A DNA stretch of 64,000 nucleotides from Heterohyrax brucei (Eukaryota > Chordata > Mammalia > Hyracoidea > Procaviidae), in the NCBI GenBank assembly GCA_028571685.1, contig CM053143.1, positions 151,026,329 through 151,090,328 on the forward strand, written 5' to 3'. The notes beneath the pieces are model-generated. The model saw nothing but the letters and a program-made list of their open reading frames with translations. It did no database searches and was not told the DNA's origin. Below, one piece after another: positions 40,305 to 51,103 of the stretch (position 1 is its first letter; every line of letters starts with the position of its first letter). A program made the translations under genes and the position numbers.

Positions 40305-41729
40305 TTGCGCGACAAAACCCAACACTGCTCGGTCCTGTGCCATCGTTAACAATGGCTATGCTCCAACTGCAGCTGCTGTGTCACTCCATCTTGAGGGTCT
40401 TTCTCATCTTTGCTGACCTTCTGCTTTACCAAGTATGGTGTCCTTCTCCGGAGACCGATGCCTGCTGATAACATGTCCAAAATACGTAAAGCAAAGTCTA
40501 CCCATCCTCTCTTGTAAGGGAGGATTCTGCTTGCACTTTTTCCGAGACAGATTTCCTTGTTCTTCTGGCAGCCCAGTTTATATTCCATATATTCTTCACC
40601 AACTCCGTAGTTCAAGGCATCGATTCTTCATTTCTCCTTATTCATTGTCCTTATTCATTTCACATGCACATGGACGCGATTGAAAATATCATGGCTTGGG
40701 TCAGGCACATCTTAGTCCCCAAAGTGAAGTCTTTGATTTTCAACAGTTTTAAAAGGTCTTTTGCGGCAGATACGACCAACGCAATGTGTCTTTTGATTTC
40801 TTAGCTGGATGTTTGTTGTGGATCCAAGTAAAATGAGTCCTTAACAACCTCAGTCTTCACCATTTATCATGATGTTGCTTATTGGGCCAGTGTGAGGATT
40901 TGTGTATGTGTGTGTGTGCGTTGAGGGGTAATCCATACTGAAGGCTATAGTCTTTGATCTTCATCAGTAAGTGTTTCAAGTCCTCTTCCCTTTCAGCAAG
41001 CAAGGTTGTGTCATCTGCATAGCTCAGGTTTTTAATGAGTCCTCCAATCCTGATACTGTTATCTTCTTCATATAGTCCAGTTTCTTAGATTATTTACTCA
41101 GCATGCAAATTGAATAAGTGCCATGAAAGGAAACAGTCCAATGCACACCTTTCTTGACTTTAAACCACAGCGTTTCCACTTTGGCCTGACCACGGGTTCC
41201 TCACGAGCTCAATTAAATTTTCTGGAATTCCCATTCCCCACAATATTATCCATAATTTGTTACAGTCCACATGGTCAAATGCCTTTGCATAGTCGGTAAG
41301 ACAAAGGTAACCATCCTTCTGGTATGCTCCACTTTTGGCAAAGATCCATCTGACAATAGCAGTGATATCCATCATTCCACATTCTCCTCTTACTCGGTCT
41401 TGAATTTCTGGCATGTTCCAGGCAATGTACAGCTGCACCTGTTTTTTAATTACTTTGGAAAATTTTACTCACATGTGATGGTAATGATACTGTTTGATAA
41501 TGTCAGCATTCTGTTGGATCACCTGTCCTTAGATGGGATGCAAATATGGATGTCTTCCAGTTGGTAGGCCAGATTGCTGTCTTCCAAATTTCTTGGCATA
41601 GACGAGTGTTTGTTGAAACATCCCCATTGTTATTTTGTCCATTCCTGAACCTTCATTTTTCACCAAGGCCTTTAATGCAGCTTGGACTTCTTCCTTCCGT
41701 GCCACAGGTTGTCGACCATATCCTAAACA
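40305..41729 (-). mobile_element. RTE LINE fragment, 1.4 kb, upstream of LIMCH1
   Basis: Reversed RTE from near the 3' end (ACTGCTCGGTCCTGTGCCATCG...) back to the start of the RT region (GCTTGGACTTCTTCCTTCCGTGCC). RT motif A is readable on the minus strand in 41160-41438 (TDYAKAFDHVD, Asp kept). The extreme 3' tail (...CGGCACCTAACAAC) is missing. It lies about 0.8 kb upstream of the LIMCH1 start, transcribing in the gene's direction. Confidence 0.92.
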
Positions 41730-41799
41730 CAGAACAAAAGGAAATAATTGAGAAGAATGATAAATGTTTAGATAAAAGAGTTATGACTGGAAAGAGAGT

Positions 41800-41972
41800 T
41801 ATTGCTGTTTTTAGGTGTCATGAGGTCGATTTTGACTCATGGTGAGTCAGTGTATTACATACAAAGTAGCACTGCCCCATAGGGTTTTCTAGCCTTCAGG
41901 AGAGCAGATCACCAGGCCTTTCTGCTGCTGAACAACTGGATGGATTTGAACTGCCAACCTTTCAGTGACACC
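41800..41972 (-). mobile_element. AfroSINE (long subtype)
   Basis: TTTTTAGGTGTCATGAGGTCGATTTTGACTCATGG ... CTAGCCTTCAGGAGAGCAGATCACCAGGCC ... CTGCCAACCTTTCAGTG. Confidence 0.85.
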
Positions 41973-42694
41973 TTTACTTTTTCTACTTTGGAAAGAGAGA
42001 GTGCAGGCTATTTTCTGATTGCACCCTCACCCTTCTCCATCTACTAGGCTGACCTGTACGTCCTGGTCTCCTCAATGGGAGGGAGCGACAGGAGGTCTAG
42101 CATCCTAGGAGAGAGAACTAGAGTGTTTTATTCATCCCATCCTTGTAAGAGCCTAGGGGGTTGCTTTCCCCCTCCTCTCACAGTTGCAGCTCTGGCTCCA
42201 GCCCTCTTCTACAGCTAGTCTCCTGTGCTTACCCAAAGGTAACTCCTGTTCTCCTCCTGCCCACACAGGCCCAGCCCTGGTCAGGTTTCCCCTTTATGAC
42301 CTCTAACTCATAGGAATCAGCTTTGTGCTGATCCTGGTCATTATTCCTTCTGAAGTTACACACGTTTTGATGATATTACTACTTCCACCATTTCACAGGG
42401 ACAAACGGTTTGCCCTTTAGGAGCTAATAATTCTGTTGGTGAAATGTCATTTTTATCTTCAAAAGAATGTCATTTTTTTCTAACATAAAAATTACATATG
42501 TTCGGTAGAGAAAATTTGAAAAACATAATTAAGAAGACAGATCCTTAAGAAATGCTGCAATTTAGAGATCATGACTATTTTAAGGGTATGAAGTAACATT
42601 TTGATTGGAAAAGGTAACCATAAGGCAAGGCACAATATGATAAATTCCATGCGAGCAGTATAGACAACATACTTAAGGAGCATAGGACTTTGGG
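41973..42694. other. No recognisable feature
   Basis: Unique-looking upstream flank; nothing recognised. Confidence 0.35.
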
Positions 42695-42824
42695 GTTTTC
42701 TTTAGTTTTCTTTTTTAGTAACAGCTAATTATAGGAGATATAATTCACATATCATACAATCCACATATCTAGAGCATACAGTTCAGTGTTTCAGTATATT
42801 GACAGAGATATACAACCATCCAGA

Positions 42825-42892
42825 GCAAAATACAAACCCACTGCCATCAAGTTAATTGTGACTCCTAGTGAACCTACACCACCACACTATGT
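42825..42892 (-). mobile_element. AfroSINE fragment in L1
   Basis: TACAAACCCACTGCCATCAAGTTAATTGTGACTCCTAGTGAACCTACACC. Confidence 0.65.
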
Positions 42893-43092
42893 AATTCCAG
42901 AACATTTTCATCACCCCTGAAATAAACCTGTACCTATCAGCAGTCACCCCCATTGTCCTCTGCCTTTGGTCACTAGACAGCCATTATCTGTTTTCTCTCT
43001 TGATTTGCCAGTTTTAGACATTTCATATAAGTGGAATGATGCATGATCCTTTGTGACTAGCTTTTTTCACTTAGCGTAATGTTTCCAAGACT

Positions 43093-43224
43093 CATCCACG
43101 TGGTAGCATGTGTCATACTTCATGTCATCCACGTGGCAGCATGTATCGTGCCTCATCTCATCCACAAGGCAGCATGTGTCACACCTCACCTCATCCACGT
43201 GGTCATGTGTCATACTTCACTGAT
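43093..43224. repeat. 33-bp tandem repeat (four copies) within L1
   Basis: Units start with CATCCACGTGG (or CATCCACAAGG) at 43093, 43126, 43159 and 43192, exactly 33 bp apart. The L1 consensus has this segment once (TTCATCCATG.TGTAGCATGT). Confidence 0.9.
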
Positions 43225-43625
43225 TAATTTGGTGATAAATCATATTCTAATGTATGGATATATGGCATCTGTTTGTCCATTCATTAGTTGATAAGAGGTT
43301 TGAGTCATTGCTACTTTTTGGCTGTTATAATGCTACTGCTATAAACACTCACATATGAGTTTTTGTGTGGATGAATGTTTTTGCTTCTCTTGGGTAAATG
43401 CCAAGGACTCGATGTCAAGTCATACGACATCTCCATACTTAACCTTTTGAGGAACATTCAGATTTTGACTGGAAAAAGTAACCATACTCAGATTGTTTTC
43501 TAAGTGGCTGCACCATTTTACATTCAGACTAGCAGTGCATGAGGGTACCAGTTGCTTCAGATTCTCACCAATACTTATTATGCCTCCTTTTTTGTGTGTT
43601 TAATTATAGTCATCCTAGTGAGTGT

Positions 43626-44488
43626 TAAATAATCCAAGAACCTGTACTATATGAAGAAGAGCAGGGCATTAGGATTGGAGGGAGACTCATTAACAACCTA
43701 TGTTATGACGATGATATAACCTTGCCTCCTGAAAGTGAAGAATACTTCAAACACTTACTGGTGAAGATTAAAGACCACGGGCTTCAGTATGGATTACACC
43801 TCTGCATCAAGAAAACAAAAATCGTCACAGCTGGACCAATAAGGAACACCATAATAAATGGAGAAAAGATTGAGGTTGTCAAAGGTTTCATTTTACTTGG
43901 CTCCACAATCAACACCCATAGAAACAGCAATCAAGAAATTAAAAACAAAAAACATTGTGTTGGTAAAAACTGCTGCAAAAGATCTTTTTAAAGGGTTGAA
44001 AAGTAAAGATGTCACCAAGAAGACTAGCCACGTCTGACCACAGTCATGGTATTTTCAATTGCATCATATTCAGGTGAAAGCTGGACAGTGAATAAGGAAG
44101 ACAGAAGAAGAATTGATGCCTTTGAATTGTGGTGTTGGAGAAGAATATTGAACACACCATGGACTGCCAAAAGAACACTTTTGTTCTAGAGGAAGTGCAA
44201 CCAGACTGCTCCCTGGAAGCAAAGATAGTGAGCTTACATCTTACATACTTCTGATACCTTGTCAGGAGGTATCAGTCCCTAAAGAAGGACATCATGCTTG
44301 GTAAAGTAGAAAATCAACAAAAAAGAGCAAGACCCTCAATAAAATGTATGGACACAGTGGCAGCAACAATGGGCTCAAGCGTAACAACAATCATGCGGAT
44401 GGCACAGGCCCAGGCAGTGTTTCATTCTGTTGTACAGAGTCACTATGAGTCAGAATGGACTCTACAGCACCTAACAACGACAGCGGTT
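43626..44488 (+). mobile_element. RTE LINE fragment inserted into L1
   Basis: AATAATCCAAGAACCTGTACTATATGAAGAAG ... ATGAGTCAGAATGGACTCTACAGCACCTAACAACGACAGC. The RT box reads YDDD (LCYDDDITL). The open stretch 43722-43991 (SEEYFKHLLVKIKDHGLQYGLHLCIKKTKIV...) covers the post-motif region. Short similar sequences at the two L1 breaks (GTGTTAA / GTTGTAA) may be the target duplication. Confidence 0.92.
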
Positions 44489-45000
44489 GTAAGTAGTGTC
44501 TCACTGTGGTTTTCGTTTGCATTTCCCTGTTCTCTAATGATGCTGAGCATCATTTCATACGCTTGTTGGCCATTTGCACCTCTTCGGAGAAATGTCTATT
44601 CAGACCCTTTACCTATTTCTTTTTAATTGAATTGCCTTTTTATTGAGTTGTAAGAGTTCTTCAGCTATCTAGACAGAGACCCTTATGAGACTGGCAAATA
44701 TTTTCTCCCAATCTGTTTGTTACCTTTTCACGTTTGTTGCAGTCCTTTGAAGTACAAAAGTTTTTAATTTTGATGAAGACCAACTTACTTATTTTGCTGC
44801 TTGTCCTTTCAGTGTCATGTCTACAAAATTACTGCCAAATCCAAGTTCCCAAATATTTATGTCTGTTTTCTTCTAAGAGTTCTATAACGTTTAGCTCTTA
44901 CATTTACATGTCTGATCCATTTAGGTTTTGTGAGAGCACATGTTTTGAGTTAAGAGCAACTTTGTGTGCTACCCTAAGTCTTCTCACAATTACACACCAG
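44489..45000 (-). mobile_element. L1 3' region, part 2
   Basis: AGTAGTGTCTCACTGTGGTTTTCGTTTGCATTTCCC, TCTTCGGAGAAATGTCTATTCAGACCC, TGAGTTGTAAGAGTTCTTCAGC, AGTTCTATAACGTTTAGCTCTTACATTTAC. Direct continuation of the L1 at 42695-43625. Confidence 0.88.
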
Positions 45001-45364
45001 GGTGGCATGAAACACGCAAGGATTTTAATGGGGAAATGCCTGTGAAAGAAAACGGAGAACGAGTGACAGAAGATGTTGAGAAAGCAGTCATGCTGCAATT
45101 GCAAATCTGACTACGGTGAAAAAAGAGAGGAGGAAAGTTGGATGGCTGCAACCCAGACTTGCTGTTCAGTCCAAGATGATTCAACCAGGCCATAGGAAAG
45201 TCCCTGATCCGAAGTCAGGAACCAGAGGGAAATCCAGGATAGTGCGTGTCTTTAGTATCTCTGCCACATTCAGTCAGCAGCTGGGAGCAGCCTAGTGGGA
45301 AAGACAGCTTCAGGGCAAAAGTGGTGACGGATTTCAGAGCACAACTGGGAGCCTGTCTGAAAGA
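45001..45364. other. No recognisable feature
   Basis: Nothing recognised. Confidence 0.3.
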
Positions 45365-45545
45365 CCCCCTGTTTTTAGGTTTGAATCCAGTCCTGTCACT
45401 TACCATGTGACATGAGTGAAAATGTCATTTAACCTTTCTTATTTTCAGTTTCCTTGCCTGTAAAAATGGCATAATAATCCTACTTTATTTTATATTAATA
45501 AAGCACCTATCCCTTGCCTGACACAGAAATCAGGGACTACTAACA
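45365..45545 (+). repeat. MIR
   Basis: TTTGAATCCAGTCCTGTCACTTACCATGTGACATG ... TCATTTAACCTTTCTTATTTTCAGTTTCCTTGCCTGTAAAAATGGCATAATAATCCTAC. Confidence 0.75.
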
Positions 45546-45602
45546 GTGACTTCGGCAAAGGGCTAACTTATATTTCATTTTATGTAATACTGTAGGAGTA
45601 AT

Positions 45603-45780
45603 AACCAAAAAAACCAAAAACTAAATTCATTGCTGTCGAGTGGATTCTGACTCATAGTAACCCTACAGGACAGAGTAGGAATGCCTCATTGAGTTTCCAA
45701 GGAGCTCGTAGTGGATTTCAACTCCCAACCTTTGGCTAGCAGCCATAACAGTTAACCACTACACGACCAGGGCTTCCTTT
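45603..45780 (-). mobile_element. AfroSINE
   Basis: ACCAAAAACTAAATTCATTGCTGTCGAGTGGATTCTGACTC ... GCTAGCAGCCATAACAGTTAACCACTACACGACCAGGGCTTCC. Confidence 0.93.
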
Positions 45781-45879
45781 AAAGATAATAGTTGGACATA
45801 AATAGGTGCTTTAATTCCTACTTTCCAAGACCTTACACACACAAAAAAAGCAAATTAGGCTCCCTAAAAATTCATTTAA

Positions 45880-46345
45880 TGGATTTAAAAAATGAACTTT
45901 AAAATGATTAAGGACATAAAATAATAAATCACAAACAGAAGGAAATAAGATACAATGAAAAAGAACACAGGTACAAAATCATGTGAAAAGAACAACTAAA
46001 AATGAAAACTGTAGCCATAATTTTAAAACTCAATGGGTGGTTTAAAGAATAGATTATACGCAGCTGAAAAGAGAAATTGTGAACTAGAAGATAGATTTTT
46101 GGAAATTATACAAAATAGAGCATTGGAAAATAGGAAAAAAAACATTAAAGAATGATTAAGAGAATACAAAGTTCCCACAAAACAACTACTAAGAATTACA
46201 GGAGAAGACAATGGAGACAGGCAATATTTCAAAAGATAATGACTAGAATTTTTCAGAATTAATGAATTACATGAATCATTAGATTCAGAAAGCACAACGA
46301 GTACAGAGTGAAATTGTAGTTACTAAAACAAGACATGAGTTAACA
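45880..46345 (+). mobile_element. Possible L1 ORF1-region fragment
   Basis: A-rich text with AGAATTACAGGAGAAGACAATGGAGACAGGCAATATTTCAAAAGATAATGACTAG...TTTTCAGAATTAATGAATTACATGAATC resembles an old L1 ORF1/5' segment. Weak. Confidence 0.35.
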
Positions 46346-46383
46346 ACAATGAAAAACATTGAGATATCTGCTTCTGTTTATAC

Positions 46384-46540
46384 CACAGAACCCACTAAAT
46401 GCATTGCTGTCTCATCATGAGCCTACAGGACAGGGTAGAACAGCCCCAGAGAGTTTCCAAGGGCACCTAGAAGACTCAAACTGCTGAACTTTTTTGATTA
46501 GCAGCTGTAGCTCTTAACCACTATGTCACCAGGGTCTCCA
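46384..46540 (-). mobile_element. AfroSINE
   Basis: ACAGAACCCACTAAATGCATTGCTGTCTCATCATGAGCC ... GATTAGCAGCTGTAGCTCTTAACCACTATGTCACCAGGGTCTCC. Confidence 0.9.
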
Positions 46541-46568
46541 CATTTAACATTATAATGTGGTTAGATGT

Positions 46569-46770
46569 ATATTGTTGTTGTTGGGTACCAGTGAACCAAC
46601 TTCAACTCACAGTGACCACATGGGACAGCGCAGTACAGCCTCCATACAGGGTGCTCTTCAGGGGAGCAGATCACTGGGTGTTTCTCCCAGGTACCCAATG
46701 GGAGTCAGTTCAAACTGTCAACCTTTTGGTTAGCAGCCAAACACTTAACTATGGCACCACCAAGGGTGCT
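46569..46770 (-). mobile_element. AfroSINE (long subtype)
   Basis: TATTGTTGTTGTTGGGTACCAGTGAACCAACTTCAACTC ... GGAGCAGATCACTGGGTGTTTCTCCC ... GGTTAGCAGCCAAACACTTAACTATGGCACCACC. Confidence 0.88.
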
Positions 46771-47194
46771 TGGTGAGAGGTGTACTAGAAGGTAATCCTC
46801 CCCTTTAAGGCTGATGCTCCCGTGGCTTAGCAATGAGCCAAAGCTGAGCAGATAAATGAACAAGTAAGTGACGAGAGCAAAATGCGATGTCCTCCCCCAG
46901 GTGTAGTTAGGAAAAATAGTCTGAACCAACCTGTAGCAAAGGTCAGACACATTTCTAACATACCCGTTTTTTATTTCAAATGTTTTCAATTTCACTTGTT
47001 TCACAAAATTGTAAGATTTTGTGCTAACAGAAACTCAAATGAAAATTCTACTGAGATAACCTTCTTGCCTATTAGTTTACTGGCGCTCAATTAGCTACTT
47101 TACATCTGAAAGAGTCATGTCATTTTTCAAGTCTAGAAATTGTACCTCCTTCAAAATGCCCTGCCTTCCACTTCTTTTCTTTATTTCTTCTTCT
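46771..47194. other. No recognisable feature
   Basis: Nothing recognised. Confidence 0.3.
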
Positions 47195-47320
47195 TCTTTT
47201 TTTTTTTTTATTGTGATTGAGTGAAAACGTACCATCCAAGTTAAATTTGTGTGCCGTCCTGTCTGCAGCTCCTTGTGCTCGCCTTGCCCGGTGACAGCAC
47301 ACTCCTCCTTTCCATTCGTT
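47195..47320 (-). mobile_element. L1 3'-UTR-like fragment
   Basis: T-run, ATTGTGATTGAGTGAAAACGTACCATCC, GTGTGCCGTCCTGTCTGCAGCTCC, CCCGGTGACAGCACACTCC: same order as 3448 and the reverse of 7470/10792. Confidence 0.6.
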
Positions 47321-47954
47321 TCTTCTCTTTCCAGGACTTTTACTTGTTTGACTTGGTCCTTTGGGTTCTCCGTTTCATCTTTTCTCTCATGTTTTTCATC
47401 TCTTTGTCTTTTTGCTTAATGGTCTGGGAAAGTTCTCTAACTTCATTTTCTAGTCTTTCTGTTCCATTTTTAATTTTTATTAACCATGATTTTATTGGTA
47501 AGATCTCACGTTCTTCGATTAGTTTTGCTGAACAAATTTTTCTTGGTTTATGGGCATTTTATCTTCCCAAGTCTGAGTAGTGTTGAAAGTTTTAATTTTT
47601 TTCTTCTAGGATGAAGAAAATATTTTGTAGCTTAATAGGTGGTGGTTACATAATTGTATAAATAGTAAGAATTCAATTATACATTCTAAATTTGTACATT
47701 TCTCACACTGTAAATTCTACATTTAAAAAGAAAAATTGGCTTTACTCTTACAGAAGGGATGGTAGAAAAGGGAAATGTAAGTTTAAATTATTCTCAAGCT
47801 TTTACAAATTATAAATACAATATTAGGTTTCAAAGTGATCACTTATATAAAAAGACAAAAGAAATTTGGAACAGATTACAAAATTTAAGAAGCTGTCAAA
47901 TACCACAGCCATTTAAAAGTACACAAAAAATAACAATTCTTTTTATTTATTAAC
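47321..47954. other. T-rich segment, possible L1 remnant
   Basis: The T-rich part 47321-47600 (open on the plus strand in 47251-47580) has the style of antisense L1 ORF1/5' sequence but no firm match; the rest is AT-rich and unassigned. Confidence 0.3.
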
Positions 47955-48470
47955 TGTCTGTGATGATTAATGTTATGTGTCAATGTGGCTAGCAATTCTC
48001 AGTGGTTTGGCAAACACTATCTATCACCGTCCATATGGCGATAATACGAGTAGCCAGTCAGTTGCAAGTGGCATCTCCTTGGGGCTATGACCTACCTCTA
48101 ATATCTAAATCGATGTTGTGGCAAAGCTCACTCTCTTTCTCCACTCTGTGCTCTACACCTGATCTGTGGTTCTTGAAACTGAAGCCTGCAGAAGTCCCAC
48201 ACATTCCAGATTCACCAGCCCCAGCAAGCCCAGGATCCAGCAGAGACCTCCACCCAGCTTGATGTCTGATCTGCAGATTTCAGGTTCATCAGCCTCTGCA
48301 ACCACATGAGCCAGAAGGGGTCTTCCATCTGTTGCCTGACCTCAAATTTGAAACTCGCCAGGCCCTCACAACTGCATGGCCATCTCCTTGAAGTAAATTT
48401 GTATTTATCTACATACACATGCTTCACTCTTTGCTCCTCTAGGGAACCCAGACTAAGACACTGCCTCTCT
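47955..48470 (+). mobile_element. Unclassified interspersed repeat (TGATTAATGTTATGTGTCAA type)
   Basis: Starts TGTGATGATTAATGTTATGTGTCAATGTGGCTAGC and ends CTCTAGGGAACCCAGACTAAGACA. The start and end are those of a common mammalian repeat class (…TTTATGTGTCAACTTGGCTAGGC ... GGAGAACCCTGACTAATAC). Family not named. The internal segment repeats a motif (GATTTCAGGTTCATCAGCC / CCAGATTCACCAGCC). Confidence 0.5.
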
Positions 48471-48589
48471 ATTTTCTTAGTTGAAAAGCAGTTCTATAAT
48501 GCTTTCTTCCTACATATTTTTGGCTACATCCTCTTTGACTACCTCTTCATGTGACAACACTTTATGTAACATTTTCATTTTCTTTTTTA

Positions 48590-49165
48590 TGTAAGACAGT
48601 GATTTTTTTAATTGTGTTTTAAGTGCAAGTTTATACTCCTAAACATTTCCTCATCCAAAGACTTACACAGACTTTGTTGTGTGACCCCAGCTGCTCTCCC
48701 CACACCGTGACAGCACACTGTTACCCTCCACCCTGAACTTCCATGTCTATCCAACCAGCTCCTCTCCCCTTCTGTATTTTTACTTCATCATAGAAGCTGC
48801 CCAGTTAATCTGCTGTAGCTACGTAAGCCAAGAAGCACACTTGCCACCAGTATCAGTTTATGTCTTGTTGACCAGTTTAATCTTTGTCTGAGGAGTTGAC
48901 TTCTGAAATGGTTTCAGTTCTGGGCTAACAGTCTGGAGATCATGTCTTCCATGGACCCTCCAGTCTGTCAGAACTTCAAGTCCGGTCTTTTTACCGGAGT
49001 TTAAGTCTTGTGTCCCACATTTCTCCTGCTTCATCAGGGACTTTTTGTTGAATTCCCTGTAAGGGGAGTCACTGGTATTAGCTGGACATCATCTTGTTCT
49101 TCTGGTCTCATGTTGATGTAGTCTCTGGTTTATGCAGCCCTCTCTCATTTTCTATAAAGAAGAGA
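48590..49165 (-). mobile_element. L1 3'-UTR-like repeat
   Basis: AATTGTGTTTTAAGTGCAAGTTTATACTCC, GACCCCAGCTGCTCTCCCCAC, GTGACAGCACACTG, GAATTCCCTGTAAGGGGAGTCACTGG, GGACATCATCTTGTTCTTCTGGTC, GATGTAGTCTCTGG. Confidence 0.65.
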
Positions 49166-49394
49166 GAGAGATTATCCAGTGTGGTTGCTAGCATGGTAAA
49201 TTTTTTTTCACTGAAAAAGTTTTATTACATTTTATCCATATACTCATGCCAGGAAAGATTAAACTAAAGTAAAATAATAAAACCAAAATATATATTGAAG
49301 TGAAAATAGCAATAGATTAATATTTTTAGGTACAGTAACGAATTATTCAAAAAGAAGTAAACACACACACACACAAAATATGTCTGATAGTAAA

Positions 49395-49563
49395 CCATCA
49401 AGTCCCTAACCCAACACCCTCAAGTCAATGCCAACTCATAGCGATCCTATAGGACAGAGTAGAACTGCCCCATGCAGTTTCCATTAGATTCGAACCACCA
49501 ACCTTTTGGCTAGCTGCTGTGGCACTAACACACTATGCCACAAGGGTTTCCATCAAGTCCCTA
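49395..49563 (-). mobile_element. AfroSINE with 14-bp target-site duplication, inside another SINE
   Basis: Reversed SINE 49409-49549 (ACCCAACACCCTCAAGTCAATGCC ... CACTATGCCACAAGGGTTT) flanked by CCATCAAGTCCCTA at 49395-49408 and 49550-49563. The right copy runs straight into the sense SINE that follows. Confidence 0.93.
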
Positions 49564-49705
49564 GGTGGTGCAAATGAGGTAATGTGCTCACTGCTAACTG
49601 AAAGATTGGGAGTTTGAGTCTGCCCAGAGGTGCCTCAGACAAAAGGCCTAGTCATCTTCTGAAAAACGGCAGTCGGCTCAATGGCAACAGGCTCGAAGGC
49701 TAAAC
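49564..49705 (+). mobile_element. AfroSINE (long subtype), older
   Basis: GGTGGTGCAAATGAGGTAATGTGCTCACTGCTAACTGAAAGATTGGGAG ... CAGAGGTGCCTCAGACAAAAGGCC ... GGCTCAATGGCAACAGGCTCG; 3' part decayed. Confidence 0.78.
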
Positions 49706-50668
49706 TGTAAAGTTCCTAGATTGTTTGTCCCTAAAAATGACAGCATTGAGGTTATTGAAGTTTAATTTCTTTAATTTTATAATCACTGTACTATTTTTGT
49801 TTATTTAGGAAGCTTTTGTTTAAATGTAGGAAGATGGATTGTCACAGAGCTTAGAGACACAACCCGTGCAAATGATTCCGAACCATCCAAAAAAACTATC
49901 TAGCTGAGTACATAGGTGTCTGGGGCTGACCCTGTAACTCAGAGTTCATCAAACTTTAGTCTGGAAAATAATGCTTATTGAAGGACAAAGTATTTCCAAA
50001 TGGGCTAGTTTGAACCCTACATATATACTGCATTGTAAAAACTCAGCACTAATAACAGCAATTGTTTCTAACTTGAATGAATCAACAGAAGAATTTGTGA
50101 GGGGCAGGAATTTTATCATCAACTATGTTAACAATTGCTGAGACATGGTAATATTAGAATTTTAGTTTTTGTTAGTGATAGGTCAGAGAGTTTCAGTATC
50201 ACCATTGATAAGGTGACATACATTTTTAAGATTATTGTCAAATTTGGGGAAATATCAATCCACTTTTTAATATGAGTTGAAAGACTTCCATTTTTCTGCA
50301 GTTCACAGTCACTGTCGTAGTGAATGGATAGTTCTCATAAACTAGTTTGTCAACAATGTTCTCGTGATTGTAATGAGTTTCATGTTACCTTTGTCAATGC
50401 CAATATTTTGTGTTAATTTAGTCAGTAATTTAATCAGCCTGAGAAATGTTTTAATCCCACAAATATGCAGTGCCAACATGAGAAATGTGACAGTTATTGG
50501 TAGCTGTGTTGCTGTGTATATGTTATCAACACAATGGTTTTTTAAAAAAAGATTAGAATATTGGCATGTATAGACAGATGAGAACTGAATCTTCCATTTA
50601 CAATTTCCATGTCTGGTAATGGAAAGATATTTTCAGATTAGCAGCTCCTGGCTCCATGTCAACCTATT
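49706..50668. other. No recognisable feature
   Basis: AT-rich upstream flank, nothing recognised. Confidence 0.35.
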
Positions 50669-50840
50669 GTCTCCACTGTGGAAACTCTGGTGGTGTAGTG
50701 GTTGACTGCTACAGCGGCTAACCAACAGGTCAGCAGTTCAAATCCACCAGGTGCTACTTAGAAACTCTATGTGGCAGTTCTACCGTTCTATCAGGTCGCT
50801 ATGAGTCCAAGTCGACTCAGTGGCAGTGGGTGTCTCCACT
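50669..50840 (+). mobile_element. AfroSINE with perfect 9-bp target-site duplication
   Basis: Sense SINE 50678-50831 (GTGGAAACTCTGGTGGTGTAGTGG ... GTCGCTATGAGTCCAAGTCGACTCAGTGGCAGTGGGT) flanked by GTCTCCACT at 50669-50677 and 50832-50840. Confidence 0.94.
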
Positions 50841-51017
50841 ATACCCGCCTCTCAAAGCACTAGGCCCCACAGGACATGTTTGTACCTCAGTCTAGTCTCT
50901 AGTTTGGCACCTCTGTGTCATGGCAGTGAGTGAATCAGCACACTAGGCATTAAGAATATTCCTAGTGGTCAGTCCTACATCAAGAGAGCCAGCAAAAATG
51001 TACCAAATAAACCAGAC

Positions 51018-51103
51018 AAACTGCTTGCCAGCTAGCCAATTCCAATTCAGGAAGATCGTATATTTTACAAAATAGTACTGCTCCACAGCATTTTCTGTCT
51101 TTT
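51018..51103 (-). mobile_element. AfroSINE fragment
   Basis: ACAAACTGCTTGCCAGCTAGCCAATTCCAATTCAGGAAGATCGTATATTTTACAAAATAGTACTGCTCCACAGCATTTTC. Confidence 0.6.

Larger units (their letters stand above)
42695..43625 (-). mobile_element. L1 3' region, part 1 (interrupted by RTE)
   Basis: Antisense L1: AGGAGATATAATTCACATATCATACAATCC, CCAGAACATTTTCATCACCCC, TTTCATATAAGTGGAATGATGC, GTGGCTGCACCATTTTACATTC, TATAGTCATCCTAGTGAGTG. It contains an AfroSINE fragment (42825-42890) and an internal 33-bp tandem expansion. It continues at 44489. Confidence 0.88.

Noticed and set aside
43093-43224. CRISPR-like array
   Set aside because: The 33-bp units are contiguous without spacers, in a mammalian L1; it is a minisatellite.
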